Shown: positions 1 through 7,216 of the stretch, in pieces | Layout of the letters: every line of letters begins with the position of its first letter | Position numbering within the stretch: position 1 is the stretch's first letter | From: Ignavibacteriaceae bacterium | GTDB lineage: Bacteria > Bacteroidota > Ignavibacteria > Ignavibacteriales > Ignavibacteriaceae | Direction: 5' to 3' | NCBI GenBank assembly: GCA_025449775.1 | Contig: JANWIS010000064.1 | Span: forward strand, 1-11,720 | Length of the DNA stretch: 11,720 bases | Notes under the pieces: model-generated | What the model saw: only the letters and a program-made list of their open reading frames with translations | The model's database searches: none | Told to the model about the DNA's origin: nothing | Position numbers and translations under genes: made by a program

Positions 1-188
1 GGATATTTTGTTCCGGGATTAGCACCGATCGGGTGATTGGAAACATCATCTGTTGATGGCGATATTGTTATCTTAAACGATTTACCATCAAGTGTAGTAC
101 GCGACATTTTCTTTTCCTGAGTTTGGTTTTGAGACCAGGCAGTATTTATCAAAAAAACGAGGGGAAGAATCAATATTAACTTTTTCAT
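1..188 (-). CDS. exported protein of unknown function, N-terminal part only
   Basis: An open minus-strand frame starts at ATG 188-186 and runs without a stop off the left window edge (62 complete codons). It begins MKKLILILPLVFLINTAWSQ, a clear Sec signal peptide: two lysines, a hydrophobic core, and an AWSQ-type cleavage region. The mature part starts NQTQEKK and continues with a polar stretch including TTLDGKSFKITISPS and HPIGANPG. I do not recognise the family. It was not offered as a complete gene because the stop lies outside the window. It is divergent from the small exported protein at 612. The signal peptide makes the gene and its start fairly certain, and the function is unknown. Confidence 0.75.
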   Translation of the reverse strand, partial: MKKLILILPLVFLINTAWSQNQTQEKKMSRTTLDGKSFKITISPSTDDVSNHPIGANPGTKY

Positions 189-611
189 GATTTAATGATT
201 TTGGGGTTCATGATAATATATAAAAAATCAATGCCAATGTGATACGCTTTTTCTTAATCACAAATATTATTATACAAAAAGGTAGTTCAATATTATATAT
301 TCATGATGTATCCAATATTTATACCTGTATTGATTTATTTCTAAATGAGCTAAATGAAAACTGTTTAAGCTAAGAAACTAAGTTTTAGAAAAAAGAGAAT
401 ATATTATTGACTATTAAATTCCATAGTGTTAAAAGGAAATGGGGAAATTATTTTACACTTCCCAGTTAAATACCCCAACCAGGTATTCAATTTCTGAAAT
501 TAATTTTTTCAATTTTGAGAAAGGGTTCAATCGTTGAAATAATTAATTAAGATCGTCAATATTAAAGAGTATTTTCTGCAAAACATGGCACAGGATTTAA
601 CCAGTTTAATT
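189..611. other. AT-rich divergent intergenic region
   Basis: This gap between two divergent exported-protein genes has no coding frame I can support. It is strongly AT-rich. It carries a minus-strand copy (430-411) of a motif also found at 10863 and 7172, with two G residues missing. A plus-strand ATGGGGAAATT stands at 439-449. A loose GGGAA...TTCCC pair (442-463) encloses an AT-rich loop. No convincing pair of promoter boxes was found for either gene, and I saw no structured RNA. Confidence 0.5.
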
Positions 612-899
612 ATGAAATTCTTGTTTTTCTTATTTTTTACAATTATAACAGCAACTTCCTATTCGATGCAGAATGATTCTGCAAAAAATAAGATTAAAAA
701 ACCACCAGGGGAGATCAGAACCCTAAAAGAGAACCCTCTTACTCCACGTCAAACTGACAAAGAACCTGTTTCTCCTTCAAAAAATCGAATGCCTGTTATT
801 CATACAAACCCCGATAATATTGAACAAATGCCGGTAAAAAAGCCTGATAAGAATCAACGAATGCCGATAAAGGAAATACCGGATTCTTCAAATAAATAA
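612..899 (+). CDS. small exported Pro/Lys-rich protein, unknown function
   Basis: The protein is 95 aa from ATG 612. An upstream in-frame ATG at 585 would add nine residues (MAQDLTSLI) ahead of the signal peptide, so 612 is preferred: MKFLFFLFFTIITATSYS is a proper hydrophobic leader. An AGGA lies about 17 nt upstream, too far to decide the start. The mature part is short, basic and proline-rich, with three spaced copies of an [RQ]MP[VI] element (NRMPVI, EQMPVKKP, QRMPIKEI) near the C-terminus. No known domain was recognised and no globular fold is evident, so it may be a disordered periplasmic or surface peptide. The oxidoreductase gene begins 66 nt downstream on the same strand with no terminator between, so co-transcription is possible. 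That it is a real gene is likely but unproven. Confidence 0.55.
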   Translation: MKFLFFLFFTIITATSYSMQNDSAKNKIKKPPGEIRTLKENPLTPRQTDKEPVSPSKNRMPVIHTNPDNIEQMPVKKPDKNQRMPIKEIPDSSNK

Positions 900-965
900 A
901 AATTTGAATAATGTCTGATGAATAATAACGACAATCAATGCAGCAATATTTTTTTCAAATAATCT

Positions 966-2159
966 ATGAACCTTCATTCCGGTGATCCATTCTGGTATGT
1001 AAAAAATGGCCTTCTTTATTCTTATCCTTCACTTTGTGCTGATCTAAAAACGGATGTTTTAATTCTAGGAGCTGGAATAAGCGGAGCTTTAGCAGCATAT
1101 TATCTCCTGGAAAAAAATTTAGACATTACAATCATTGATAAAAGAGATGTAGCATCAGGAAGCACTTGTGCAAGTACCTGCCTTTTACAATATGAAATTG
1201 ATACGCAGGTATCAGAATTAATTCAAAAGATAGGAAAGAAAAATGCTATTCAAAGTTATTTGATGTGCCGTGATTCAATTTATGAAATTCAGGAGATCGA
1301 TAAGTGGTTAAGTTTGAAATCAGGCTTTGAAATTAAAAAAAGTATTTACCTGGCGTCCTTAAAAAAAGACGTAAAAAAACTTGAAGAAGAATTTATACTT
1401 CGAAAGGGTGCAGGAATTAATCTCCGGTTTCTGGAGAAAGATCAATTAAATAGAGAATATAACATCGAAGCGCCAGCCGCGCTTATCAGTGAAGATGGTG
1501 CTCAAATGGATGCTTATCGTTTTACCCAGGAATTATTAAACCGGGAAGCAATCAAAGGCGTAAAAATTTATGATAAAACCGAAGCAATTAAAATTACATA
1601 TGAAAAGAAGGGTGTTAAAATTATTACTGACAATGGATATACTATTCAGGCAAAGTACCTTGTTTATGCAAATGGATATGAAGCACAGGATTATTTAAAT
1701 CAGCCATACAGCAGGCTGCATTCTACATACGTTGTTGTAAGCGAACCAATCGATAAACCACCATTTGATTTTGTATTGTGGGAATCAGCAAGGCCATATT
1801 TGTACATGCGCACTACTTCGGAGAACAGAATTATCGTTGGAGGGAAGGATGAAGTATTTTATAGTCCGGGAAAACGAAATAAGCTACTTACTATTAAGAC
1901 TAAGCAGCTGGTAAAAGCTTTTTCCAAAAAATTTCCCGATATACCTTTTATTCCTGATTACAGCTGGACCGGAACTTTTGCTGAATCTAAAGACGGTTTA
2001 CCTTATATTGGTAAACATAAGGATCATCCATTTAGTTTTTTTTCACTGGGATATGGTGGAAACGGAATTACATTCAGTTTAATAGCAGCGAAATTAATTT
2101 CTGATTCAATCCTGAAGAAAAAAGTTCCATATCAAAATATATTTTCCTTTTATCGCTAA
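966..2159 (+). CDS. FAD-dependent oxidoreductase, DAO (D-amino-acid oxidase-like) family
   Basis: The protein is 397 aa, a normal length for DAO-family flavoenzymes that oxidise amine or amino-acid C-N bonds (glycine oxidase, gamma-glutamylputrescine oxidase and relatives). A dinucleotide-binding Rossmann motif lies at residues 31-47 (VLILGAGISGALAAYYL), followed by the ribose-binding acidic position in TIIDKRD (D58) and the SGSTCASTC stretch after it. The C-terminus has the family signature DGLPYIGKH...GYGGNGITFS, which closes over the FAD. There is no signal peptide, so the protein is cytoplasmic. The substrate cannot be read from the sequence. The next plus-strand gene lies far away, and a strong terminator follows at 2293-2320, so it is the last gene of its transcript. 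ATG 966 lacks a Shine-Dalgarno sequence but fits the family N-terminus. Confidence 0.9.
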   Translation: MNLHSGDPFWYVKNGLLYSYPSLCADLKTDVLILGAGISGALAAYYLLEKNLDITIIDKRDVASGSTCASTCLLQYEIDTQVSELIQKIGKKNAIQSYLMCRDSIYEIQEIDKWLSLKSGFEIKKSIYLASLKKDVKKLEEEFILRKGAGINLRFLEKDQLNREYNIEAPAALISEDGAQMDAYRFTQELLNREAIKGVKIYDKTEAIKITYEKKGVKIITDNGYTIQAKYLVYANGYEAQDYLNQPYSRLHSTYVVVSEPIDKPPFDFVLWESARPYLYMRTTSENRIIVGGKDEVFYSPGKRNKLLTIKTKQLVKAFSKKFPDIPFIPDYSWTGTFAESKDGLPYIGKHKDHPFSFFSLGYGGNGITFSLIAAKLISDSILKKKVPYQNIFSFYR

Positions 2160-2292
2160 CCTAATTCCAAAGTATATTTTCGTGGCACGATTTTTTTAGT
2201 TACTTTATTTGAAAAAGAAATTTAAGAACAGTAAAAACAATAGTAAACTTTATATGAAACATTAATTTGATAATTAGCTTGTTTATTTAGTT

Positions 2293-2320
2293 AAAAAAAC
2301 CGGTTTGCCCCGGTTTTTTT
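2293..2320. terminator. bidirectional intrinsic terminator
   Basis: A perfect 11-bp inverted repeat, AAAAAAACCGG / CCGGTTTTTTT, surrounds a 6-nt loop (TTTGCC). The A7 and T7 arms provide a U-tract in either direction. It sits between the convergent ends of the oxidoreductase (stop at 2159) and the histidine kinase (stop at 2356) and can end both transcripts. Confidence 0.88.
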
Positions 2321-2355
2321 ATTTTAATTTAACCAGCATTAAATTAACACAAGAA

Positions 2356-4212
2356 CTAACCAGGTAAAATAACTGTAAAAATGGATCCTTTGTTTAATTC
2401 ACTTTGAGCGAAAATAACTCCATGATGATTTTCCACAATTTTTTTACAGAGGGCGAGGCCGATTCCCGTCCCGCTGTAAGTTTGTCTTCCATGTAACCGT
2501 TGAAAGATATTAAAAATCTTTTCACTGAATTGTGGTTCAAATCCGATTCCGTTATCCTTGAATTCAAGCTGAAAGTATGTCAGGTTAGAATTTAAAGAAG
2601 GATAACTTTTTATTTCATTTTTTGAAAGATGCCTGACTGCAATATCAATTACCGGTTTTTGTTCATTGTATTTAATGGAATTGCTGATTATATTCGAGAA
2701 CAGTTGAGTCAATTGCAAAGGGATTCCCATTATTTTTGGTAATATGGGATGATGTATGACTACTTGTTTTTCCTGAAGTAGTAATTCAAAATCAGTTTTC
2801 AGATGTTCTAATATTTTATTCAGGTCAACTTCTGTAAAGGCTTCTTCAACCTTTGTAATGCGTGAAAAATTTAAAACATCCTGAATAAGATTTTGCATTC
2901 TCGAAGCTGCCTGGTTAATTTTATTGTGGTAGTTTTTAAATTTTACTTCATCACCATAATTATCACCTAACAAATGAGTAAATGTCTGAATTTTTCGTAA
3001 TGGCTCCTGTAAATCATGACTTGCTATATAAGCAAACTGTTCGAGATCCCGGTTTGATTTAACTAATTCTGAATTTAGGCTTCCTAATTTTTCATTAGCT
3101 TCTATAATATTTGTTATGTCGTGACCAATAGTTAAAACACCGTAAACTTTTTCGTTTACATCTTTTAAAGGGATGTAGTAATTATCGAATGACCTTGGTG
3201 ATATGGCCGATTTGTAATTTGTATTATGTATGTATTCACCTTTTAATGCCCTTTTTAAATCATCAAACATACCTGTTTCTTTTTTTTGTGGTAAAACCTC
3301 CAGGATGTATTTGCCTAAAATATCTTCCCTCTTAATATTATAATATTCATAACTATTTTTATTAAGCATTATGAATTTTAAATCTTTGTCAAATACCGTA
3401 ATCAGGTCAACAGATGAGTTAATGATTGTTTCAATAAAATCTTTTTGCTCCTGTAATTCATATGTTCGTTCTTTTACTTTTAATTCAAGGTTCTGATTAA
3501 ATGATTTTATTTCGACATTTTGAGTATCTATTTGTGTCAGCATTTGATTAAAAGCATCAGTAAGTGCCCCCAATTCATCCTTGCCCGACTTTACTGCACG
3601 AACAGAATAATCATTTTGCTGTGAAATAATTTTTGCTGTTTGTTCAAGTGAAAGAATGGGATCAGTAATACTCTTTTGTAAAAGTTTTGAAAGACTGAAT
3701 GCAACAATAAGTGATCCGGCTATTAATAAAATTCCAATAATCATATAATGTCTCAATTGTGCATGCATATCTTCCAGATCCGATTTGATAAACAGGATGC
3801 CTAGTTCTGTATTTTTCTGAACAACCGGTTGAAAGCCGATCAGGTATCCATCCTCAAACCAATATTTATTTTTCTGCTGAACCTGCGGAAAAACTGAGGA
3901 AGAAGTATCAGAGGGATATTTTGCAAAAAGCTTTCCTGACTTATCATACAGGCAGGCAAGCACAATATGTTTTTCGGCTCTTAATGCATTTAGTATTTCA
4001 TTGGCATCAGCCGGACTATCAAATGCAAGTGAAGCAGAACTGTTCGATGCGATTACTGTTCCAAGAGTAGAAACATTCGATTTGACGACTTTTTTATACG
4101 ATATATATTCAAGTAAAATATAAGCTGAACCCATTAATGTTAATACAACAAAACAGGTAAGTAATATAACGCTCATCAGTTTTCGTTGTATGGGTGCATC
4201 CTTAAGTTTCAT
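2356..4212 (-). CDS. membrane histidine kinase: CHASE8-like sensor, HAMP, PAS, HisKA, HATPase
   Basis: The protein is 618 aa. A short cytoplasmic N-terminus is followed by TM1 (about 12-34). A periplasmic region of about 120 residues contains the stretch ASNSSASLAFDSPADANEIL, which resembles CHASE8 sensors such as that of the diguanylate cyclase YfiN. TM2 (about 157-177) leads into HAMP (about 178-230), a coiled coil (about 228-256) and a PAS domain (about 258-370). The HisKA box is FAYIASHDLQEPLRK with phospho-acceptor H399. The ATPase domain has the N-box NIISNSIKYN (507-516), DNGIGFEP (553-560) and GTGIGLALCKKIVENHHG (581-598), so the kinase looks catalytically intact. The kinase core resembles the phytochrome-like group whose usual partners are single-domain Rcp1-like receivers. 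Such a receiver is encoded at the head of this operon. The gene follows yfiR-like by 9 nt and is the last gene before the terminator. Confidence 0.93.
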   Translation of the reverse strand: MKLKDAPIQRKLMSVILLTCFVVLTLMGSAYILLEYISYKKVVKSNVSTLGTVIASNSSASLAFDSPADANEILNALRAEKHIVLACLYDKSGKLFAKYPSDTSSSVFPQVQQKNKYWFEDGYLIGFQPVVQKNTELGILFIKSDLEDMHAQLRHYMIIGILLIAGSLIVAFSLSKLLQKSITDPILSLEQTAKIISQQNDYSVRAVKSGKDELGALTDAFNQMLTQIDTQNVEIKSFNQNLELKVKERTYELQEQKDFIETIINSSVDLITVFDKDLKFIMLNKNSYEYYNIKREDILGKYILEVLPQKKETGMFDDLKRALKGEYIHNTNYKSAISPRSFDNYYIPLKDVNEKVYGVLTIGHDITNIIEANEKLGSLNSELVKSNRDLEQFAYIASHDLQEPLRKIQTFTHLLGDNYGDEVKFKNYHNKINQAASRMQNLIQDVLNFSRITKVEEAFTEVDLNKILEHLKTDFELLLQEKQVVIHHPILPKIMGIPLQLTQLFSNIISNSIKYNEQKPVIDIAVRHLSKNEIKSYPSLNSNLTYFQLEFKDNGIGFEPQFSEKIFNIFQRLHGRQTYSGTGIGLALCKKIVENHHGVIFAQSELNKGSIFTVILPG

Positions 4213-4221
4213 ACCCGGGAA

Positions 4222-4785
4222 TCATTTCGTTTTTGCAACACTTAATAACTTTGAACTGATATTTAATTGAGCTGTCTTCGCTGCATTTGTATTAATCTGC
4301 AAACGGATTTTATTTTGCTCGGTATAAAATCGTACAATTCCACCAAGCTTATTGAAATTTGGAGCATCACTCACTGAAAGTATTTCATGGGTTACAATAA
4401 AGGAAAGTAGTTCTTTTATTCGACGATCATCAGAATAGTTAATGTAAAGTATATGACAATTAGTAATTTCTTTTTCTTCATCAAAATACTTTATAATAAT
4501 TGGATGTGTTCCGACTTTTTCACCCATAACTGTCTCTTCTAAATAAGAACCAAACAGATTCTTTCCTGCAATACCGATTATGAATGGAGCTTCAGGTGAA
4601 CTGAAAGAAGAGGATGGCCAATCTACAAACTGGGTAAAATTGAAAATAAATACTGCCTTAATTTTTTCAGCGTTTGATGATGAGTTTTGCGCAATGGATA
4701 TTGATGTAAATAAACATATGATCAACACACCTGCATTCTTAAGCAGAGTATTTCGACTCAAAAGGATATTTATAATCGTTTTCAA
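4222..4785 (-). CDS. YfiR-family (DUF4154) periplasmic regulatory protein
   Basis: The protein is 187 aa. The N-terminal leader is KNAGVLIICLFTSISIAQ followed by NSSS, so export to the periplasm is expected. Family marks are AVFIFNFTQFVDWP (44-57), the middle CHILYI (110-115), the LSVSDAPNFNKLGGIVRF block (136-153), the IRLQIN strand, and the terminal LNISSKLLSVAK. In Pseudomonas, YfiR is a periplasmic repressor that acts on the CHASE8 region of the membrane diguanylate cyclase YfiN. Here the downstream neighbour is a histidine kinase with a similar sensor, so kinase control is the likely job (inference). The mature part has only one cysteine (C110), so the intramolecular disulfides of Pseudomonas YfiR cannot form. 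The start is TTG at 4785-4783, which overlaps the receptor stop as TTGA. An in-frame stop at 4803-4801 excludes any upstream start, and no ATG precedes the leader. Confidence 0.88.
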   Translation of the reverse strand: MKTIINILLSRNTLLKNAGVLIICLFTSISIAQNSSSNAEKIKAVFIFNFTQFVDWPSSSFSSPEAPFIIGIAGKNLFGSYLEETVMGEKVGTHPIIIKYFDEEKEITNCHILYINYSDDRRIKELLSFIVTHEILSVSDAPNFNKLGGIVRFYTEQNKIRLQINTNAAKTAQLNISSKLLSVAKTK

Positions 4786-7073
4786 AAAACTACAGATATT
4801 TTACCCAGAAATCTTCTCGGAATTTCACGCGTTCCGAATTCAGGGTGATATTTTTCGAGGAGATTTTGTCCGAGAACAGATACAGTTATCCATTTTTTTG
4901 TCCAGGCCAGTCGTAAATCTAAAGCTGAGTATGCCGGAACTTCAGCACCATTTATCCTTGTTGGTCGTGCACCTATGTAACGAAAAACTCCGTCAAATTG
5001 AAATTGTTTTCCAATATTCATTATTGAATGAAATAATACCTGTTGTTTAGGATCGATTGCTTCAATTAAATCGCTCTTTGGATACGTCAATGGAGAAGTA
5101 TAAGTGAATGATTCATGTATATAAGAGTAACCGGCTTTCATTCTCCACCAATAAGTCAAAATATAATTTACTGAAAACTCAAATCCATAAGTTGTAGCCT
5201 CAAGATTGTTTGCAAAATAAAATATTGGAGGAGGAGTAAGATTCGTATCAATACTTCGCAAATTTGAATAAACATTATAATAAGTAGCAAGAGAAAAAGA
5301 AAATGGTTCCAGTGGTTGTGTCCTGTATCCCAATTCATATGCAATTACTTCTTCTGACTTGAAATATTCAGGAGAAGCTAAAGTCGGAGTTGAATAATCG
5401 GCATCTAAGCGCGATGGTGTTCTTACTGCACGGGAAACAGAAGTCCATAATGTATTTCTTACGTCAGGCGTCCATGCTAAACGTACTGTCGGCTGAATTT
5501 CAATTTCTGTATAATCGTTATACGATAATTTAGATCCAAGCGTCAGTTCAAGGCGTTCCGGAATTAATGCAAGCTGATCCTGGGCAAATACATTGTAGAG
5601 TTGTAATGTTTTATTTTCCGGGGTAATAATATCTAAATTGGTACTTACATTATCCTGTGCTATTCTGAATCCAATTCCCCAGATAAAGCGATTCCTGTTT
5701 CCAAGATTCAGACTGTGTTGTATATCGGCGTCGTAAGTGGTTAATATATCGGTAGTTTTTGTACTCTCTGTATTTCTATATGTTCTGTCAAAGTAAGTTT
5801 GAACAACTAATCCGGATCTTTCAGAAAAAGTATGTGTCCATCGTGCAACTAAATTCTGTCCATTAATAAAAGTGCTGCCGGTGTCATCTTCTTTTCCCCA
5901 ATATAAATCTCCTTGAAAAGTGTAACTATTTTTAGAATCAGGCATTGCATCCATTCTGAATCCTCCCTGTGTAATATACCAGGAATCCAATGCATCAATT
6001 TCCCCAGGTAAAGTAGTATTACCATAATTAAAATGTTGAGCATAGACTCTGTAATAAACAGTGGTATCAACATGAGATCCGAATCTAAGGGCTCCATAAT
6101 TTTTAAGAAAGCTACCGGCTGCTCCTGAGGCAAACAAACCCTGGGTTTCTTTGGCGTTTTTACTTGTAATATTTATGATTCCGTTCACTGCATTGGCACC
6201 CCATAGCGTACCCCCGGGTCCACTTATTACTTCGATGCGATCTAAATCTTCAAGCAGAACATTTTGAACATCCCAATAAACACCACCGAATAGCGGAGTA
6301 TAAACTGTACGTCCATCAATCATTACAAGTAATTTATTTGCAAGTGAACTGCTTGCTAATGGAGATCCCTTAAAACCCCTGGCGGTAATTGCCCAGTCAT
6401 GAGAACCGGATTGAGCTATTTGCATGTTGGATGCAAGACGCAATGCTTCAGGCAAACTGGTTGCAGTTGAACGGCTGATATCTTCAGAAGTGATAACTTG
6501 TATTGCAGATGCAACTTCGGATAATTTTTCAGGACTTTTAGAAACTGACGTAACGACAATATTCATTAATTCTTCAACAGAAAGTTTTTTTAATTCTTTA
6601 ACCGGTGGAAGAGAATCTGATTGTGCAATACATTTTACAGGAAGAGTAAAAAACCAACAAAGGCAAAACATAACAACAAGCATTTGCTTATGGAGAATGC
6701 GTGAAAGAACGGCAGTAAGTGTATTAATATCAGAAGGCTTTACAATAAATTCAGTTGCCCCGAGTTTCATATTTTCTTCGACCGTACCGGGATCAGCTGA
6801 AGTCGAGTACATATATACAGGTATATGTTTTAACCGGTCGATTTTTTTAATTTCTGAAAGACATTGCAGTCCATTCATACGCGGCATATTCATGTCGATA
6901 AAAATAAAATCAGGGATAAATTTTTCATCCCCATTTATTTTTTCAAGTGCTTTTAAACCATCATCTGCAAATACACAGTTAACTGATTTTTTGGTATTGT
7001 CAATTGCAATGCTGAATATTTCCTGATCATCACTATCGTCATCAATCAGGAAGATTGTAGGCTTAAATTCCAT
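4782..7073 (-). CDS. receiver domain fused in frame to a TonB-dependent outer-membrane receptor
   Basis: The frame encodes 763 aa from ATG 7073. A TTG seven codons upstream (7094) is open but lies inside a promoter-like box, so ATG is preferred. Residues about 5-127 form a complete response-regulator receiver: acidic triad LIDDDSDD (D11-D13), phospho-acceptor D60 in FIDMNMPRMNG, YSTSAD near 89-94, and K112 in FIVKPSD. The last receiver helix (SRILHKQ) is followed at once by a hydrophobic leader, MLVVMFCLCWFFTLPVKC, with a cleavage-like IAQ-SDS at 149-154. After it come LSVEELMNIVVTSVSK (TonB-box region), a plug domain (about 188-310; ARGFKG, VMIDGRTVY, RIEVISGPGGTLWGANAVNG) and a C-terminal beta-barrel ending KISVVF with terminal F. 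Ligand unknown. The receptor could also be made from internal ATG 6683 or 6671. It is the first gene of the operon with yfiR-like and the kinase. Confidence 0.88.
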   Translation of the reverse strand: MEFKPTIFLIDDDSDDQEIFSIAIDNTKKSVNCVFADDGLKALEKINGDEKFIPDFIFIDMNMPRMNGLQCLSEIKKIDRLKHIPVYMYSTSADPGTVEENMKLGATEFIVKPSDINTLTAVLSRILHKQMLVVMFCLCWFFTLPVKCIAQSDSLPPVKELKKLSVEELMNIVVTSVSKSPEKLSEVASAIQVITSEDISRSTATSLPEALRLASNMQIAQSGSHDWAITARGFKGSPLASSSLANKLLVMIDGRTVYTPLFGGVYWDVQNVLLEDLDRIEVISGPGGTLWGANAVNGIINITSKNAKETQGLFASGAAGSFLKNYGALRFGSHVDTTVYYRVYAQHFNYGNTTLPGEIDALDSWYITQGGFRMDAMPDSKNSYTFQGDLYWGKEDDTGSTFINGQNLVARWTHTFSERSGLVVQTYFDRTYRNTESTKTTDILTTYDADIQHSLNLGNRNRFIWGIGFRIAQDNVSTNLDIITPENKTLQLYNVFAQDQLALIPERLELTLGSKLSYNDYTEIEIQPTVRLAWTPDVRNTLWTSVSRAVRTPSRLDADYSTPTLASPEYFKSEEVIAYELGYRTQPLEPFSFSLATYYNVYSNLRSIDTNLTPPPIFYFANNLEATTYGFEFSVNYILTYWWRMKAGYSYIHESFTYTSPLTYPKSDLIEAIDPKQQVLFHSIMNIGKQFQFDGVFRYIGARPTRINGAEVPAYSALDLRLAWTKKWITVSVLGQNLLEKYHPEFGTREIPRRFLGKISVVF

Positions 7074-7091
7074 ATCGGATAGATTATGTAC

Positions 7092-7099
7092 CAAATCTA
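7092..7099 (-). promoter_or_regulatory. candidate Bacteroidota-type -7 box (TAGATTTG) for the receiver-receptor operon
   Basis: The minus strand reads TAGATTTG, an exact match to the Bacteroidota -7 consensus TAnnTTTG, 18 nt before ATG 7073. No good -33 TTTG is at the usual distance (only a TTTTC at short spacing), so this is tentative. If it is used, transcription would start near 7085 and translation could only begin at ATG 7073, not at TTG 7094. Confidence 0.35.
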
Positions 7100-7140
7100 A
7101 ATATTAACCATTGAAAATTCATCATGTACTAATTGGAAAA

Positions 7141-7162
7141 TATACCGTATCAATTCGGTATA
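7141..7162. promoter_or_regulatory. 7-bp perfect inverted repeat, possible operator
   Basis: TATACCG and CGGTATA are separated by 8 nt (TATCAATT). The repeat lies about 68-90 nt upstream of ATG 7073 and about 42 nt upstream of the candidate -7 box. The size and spacing suit a dimeric DNA-binding protein. It has no following T-tract, so it is not an intrinsic terminator for the upstream permease. The binding protein is unknown. Confidence 0.4.
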
Positions 7163-7171
7163 CAGGAAATT

Positions 7172-7188
7172 CCACAATATGGGGAATT
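7172..7188 (+). repeat. 17-nt intergenic motif, copy 1 (CCACAATATGGGGAATT)
   Basis: It differs by one base from the sequence at 10863-10879. It sits in the promoter region of the receiver-receptor operon, just downstream of the AI-2E permease gene, and is oriented opposite to both genes. Its GGAATTT end can also pair with AAATTCC at 7167-7173, but the other copy lacks that partner, so a hairpin is not the shared property. Confidence 0.5.
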
Positions 7189-7216
7189 TGCTTTCAATTT
7201 GGACCCATGAATTTTA

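Noticed and set aside
2179..2197. TCGTGGCACGA followed by T7
   Set aside because: The palindrome leaves only a 3-bp stem around a workable loop; the strong hairpin at 2293 explains termination.
4580..5050. Open plus-strand frame of 156 codons
   Set aside because: It lies antisense across the receptor end and the YfiR-like gene; no domain or leader, and composition fits a shadow frame.
6424..7026. Open plus-strand frame of 200 codons
   Set aside because: It is antisense to the receiver and plug coding sequence, which show clear protein motifs.
7074..7094. TTG start at 7094 extending the receiver-receptor protein by seven residues
   Set aside because: ATG 7073 gives the usual receiver N-terminus, and the TTG overlaps a promoter-like TAGATTTG.
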